Below, piece after piece: positions 5,512 to 5,527 of a DNA stretch of 5,527 bases; positions within the stretch are counted from its first letter, which is position 1; every line of letters starts with the position of its first letter. Source of the stretch: CAYWEP01 sp964608945. Its GTDB lineage: Bacteria > Patescibacteriota > Microgenomatia > Levybacterales > UBA12049. The notes under the pieces are model-generated. The model saw only the letters and a list, made by a program, of their open reading frames with translations, was not told the DNA's origin and ran no database searches. The stretch spans positions 1 through 5,527 of the forward strand of contig CAZSQB010000062.1 of NCBI GenBank assembly GCA_964608945.1, written 5' to 3'. Both the position numbers and the translations under genes were made by a program.

Positions 5512-5527
5512 TGTAACCATTATTACA
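5512..5527. promoter_or_regulatory. Crp/Fnr-like operator upstream of the dehydrogenase pair (box A)
   Basis: A perfect inverted repeat, TGTAA-N6-TTACA, ends exactly at the window edge. It has the 5-6-5 layout of the E. coli CRP site TGTGA-N6-TCACA and also fits GTA-N8-TAC. On the minus strand it is followed by GAATTGT, as at box B (one base longer there). Its centre at 5519.5 is 41.5 nt upstream of the first base of ATG 5478. It is the best of the three boxes. Confidence 0.6.

Noticed and set aside
1..5527. CRISPR array, insertion sequence, tRNA or rRNA
   Set aside because: No regularly spaced direct repeats, transposase motifs, terminal inverted repeats or RNA gene signatures were seen.

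Overview
The window reads as one strand of bacterial chromosome: every supported gene lies on the minus strand, so transcription runs from position 5527 towards 1. It holds a compact set of fatty-acid synthesis (type II FAS) enzymes followed by the 5' part of a Crp/Fnr-type regulator gene. Base composition is moderate, with AT-rich gaps between genes. Stops are TAA or TAG, and the standard code fits throughout. The proteins are recognisable by motif but divergent. They carry N-terminal extensions, the enzyme order is unusual, and no start has a good Shine-Dalgarno sequence. I infer an uncultivated or deep-branching bacterium, possibly of the candidate phyla; that placement is a weak inference.

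Layout in transcription order. (1) 5478-4432: a short-chain dehydrogenase (SDR) with Y-x3-K, best read as the 3-ketoacyl-ACP reductase (FabG role). (2) 4429-3050, only 2 nt downstream: a fusion of an SDR with the Y-x6-K spacing of enoyl-ACP reductases (FabL/FabI) to a FabZ-like hot-dog dehydratase that keeps the catalytic His and Glu. (3) 2981-1821: a KAS III (FabH-like) condensing enzyme with an intact Cys-His-Asn triad. (4) 1750-365: a KAS I/II (FabF-like) enzyme with an intact Cys-His-His set. (5) 221-1: the N-terminal cyclic-nucleotide-binding-type domain of a Crp/Fnr regulator, cut by the window edge. Genes 1-4 would cover initiation, elongation, ketoreduction, dehydration and enoyl reduction. 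Acyl carrier protein, malonyl transacylase and acetyl-CoA carboxylase are not in the window.

The gaps between genes hold a regular regulatory pattern. The three FAS transcription units (dehydrogenase pair, KAS III, KAS II) each have a Crp-like palindrome of the form TGTAA-N6-TTACA followed by GAATTGT. Its centre lies 41.5, 42.5 and 41.5 nt upstream of the first base of the start codon. Each of these units, and the regulator gene, also has a -10-like hexamer ending exactly 6 nt before the start codon. Together this suggests leaderless mRNAs activated from a class II position by a Crp/Fnr protein, plausibly the one encoded next door. This is inference from sequence layout and has not been tested.
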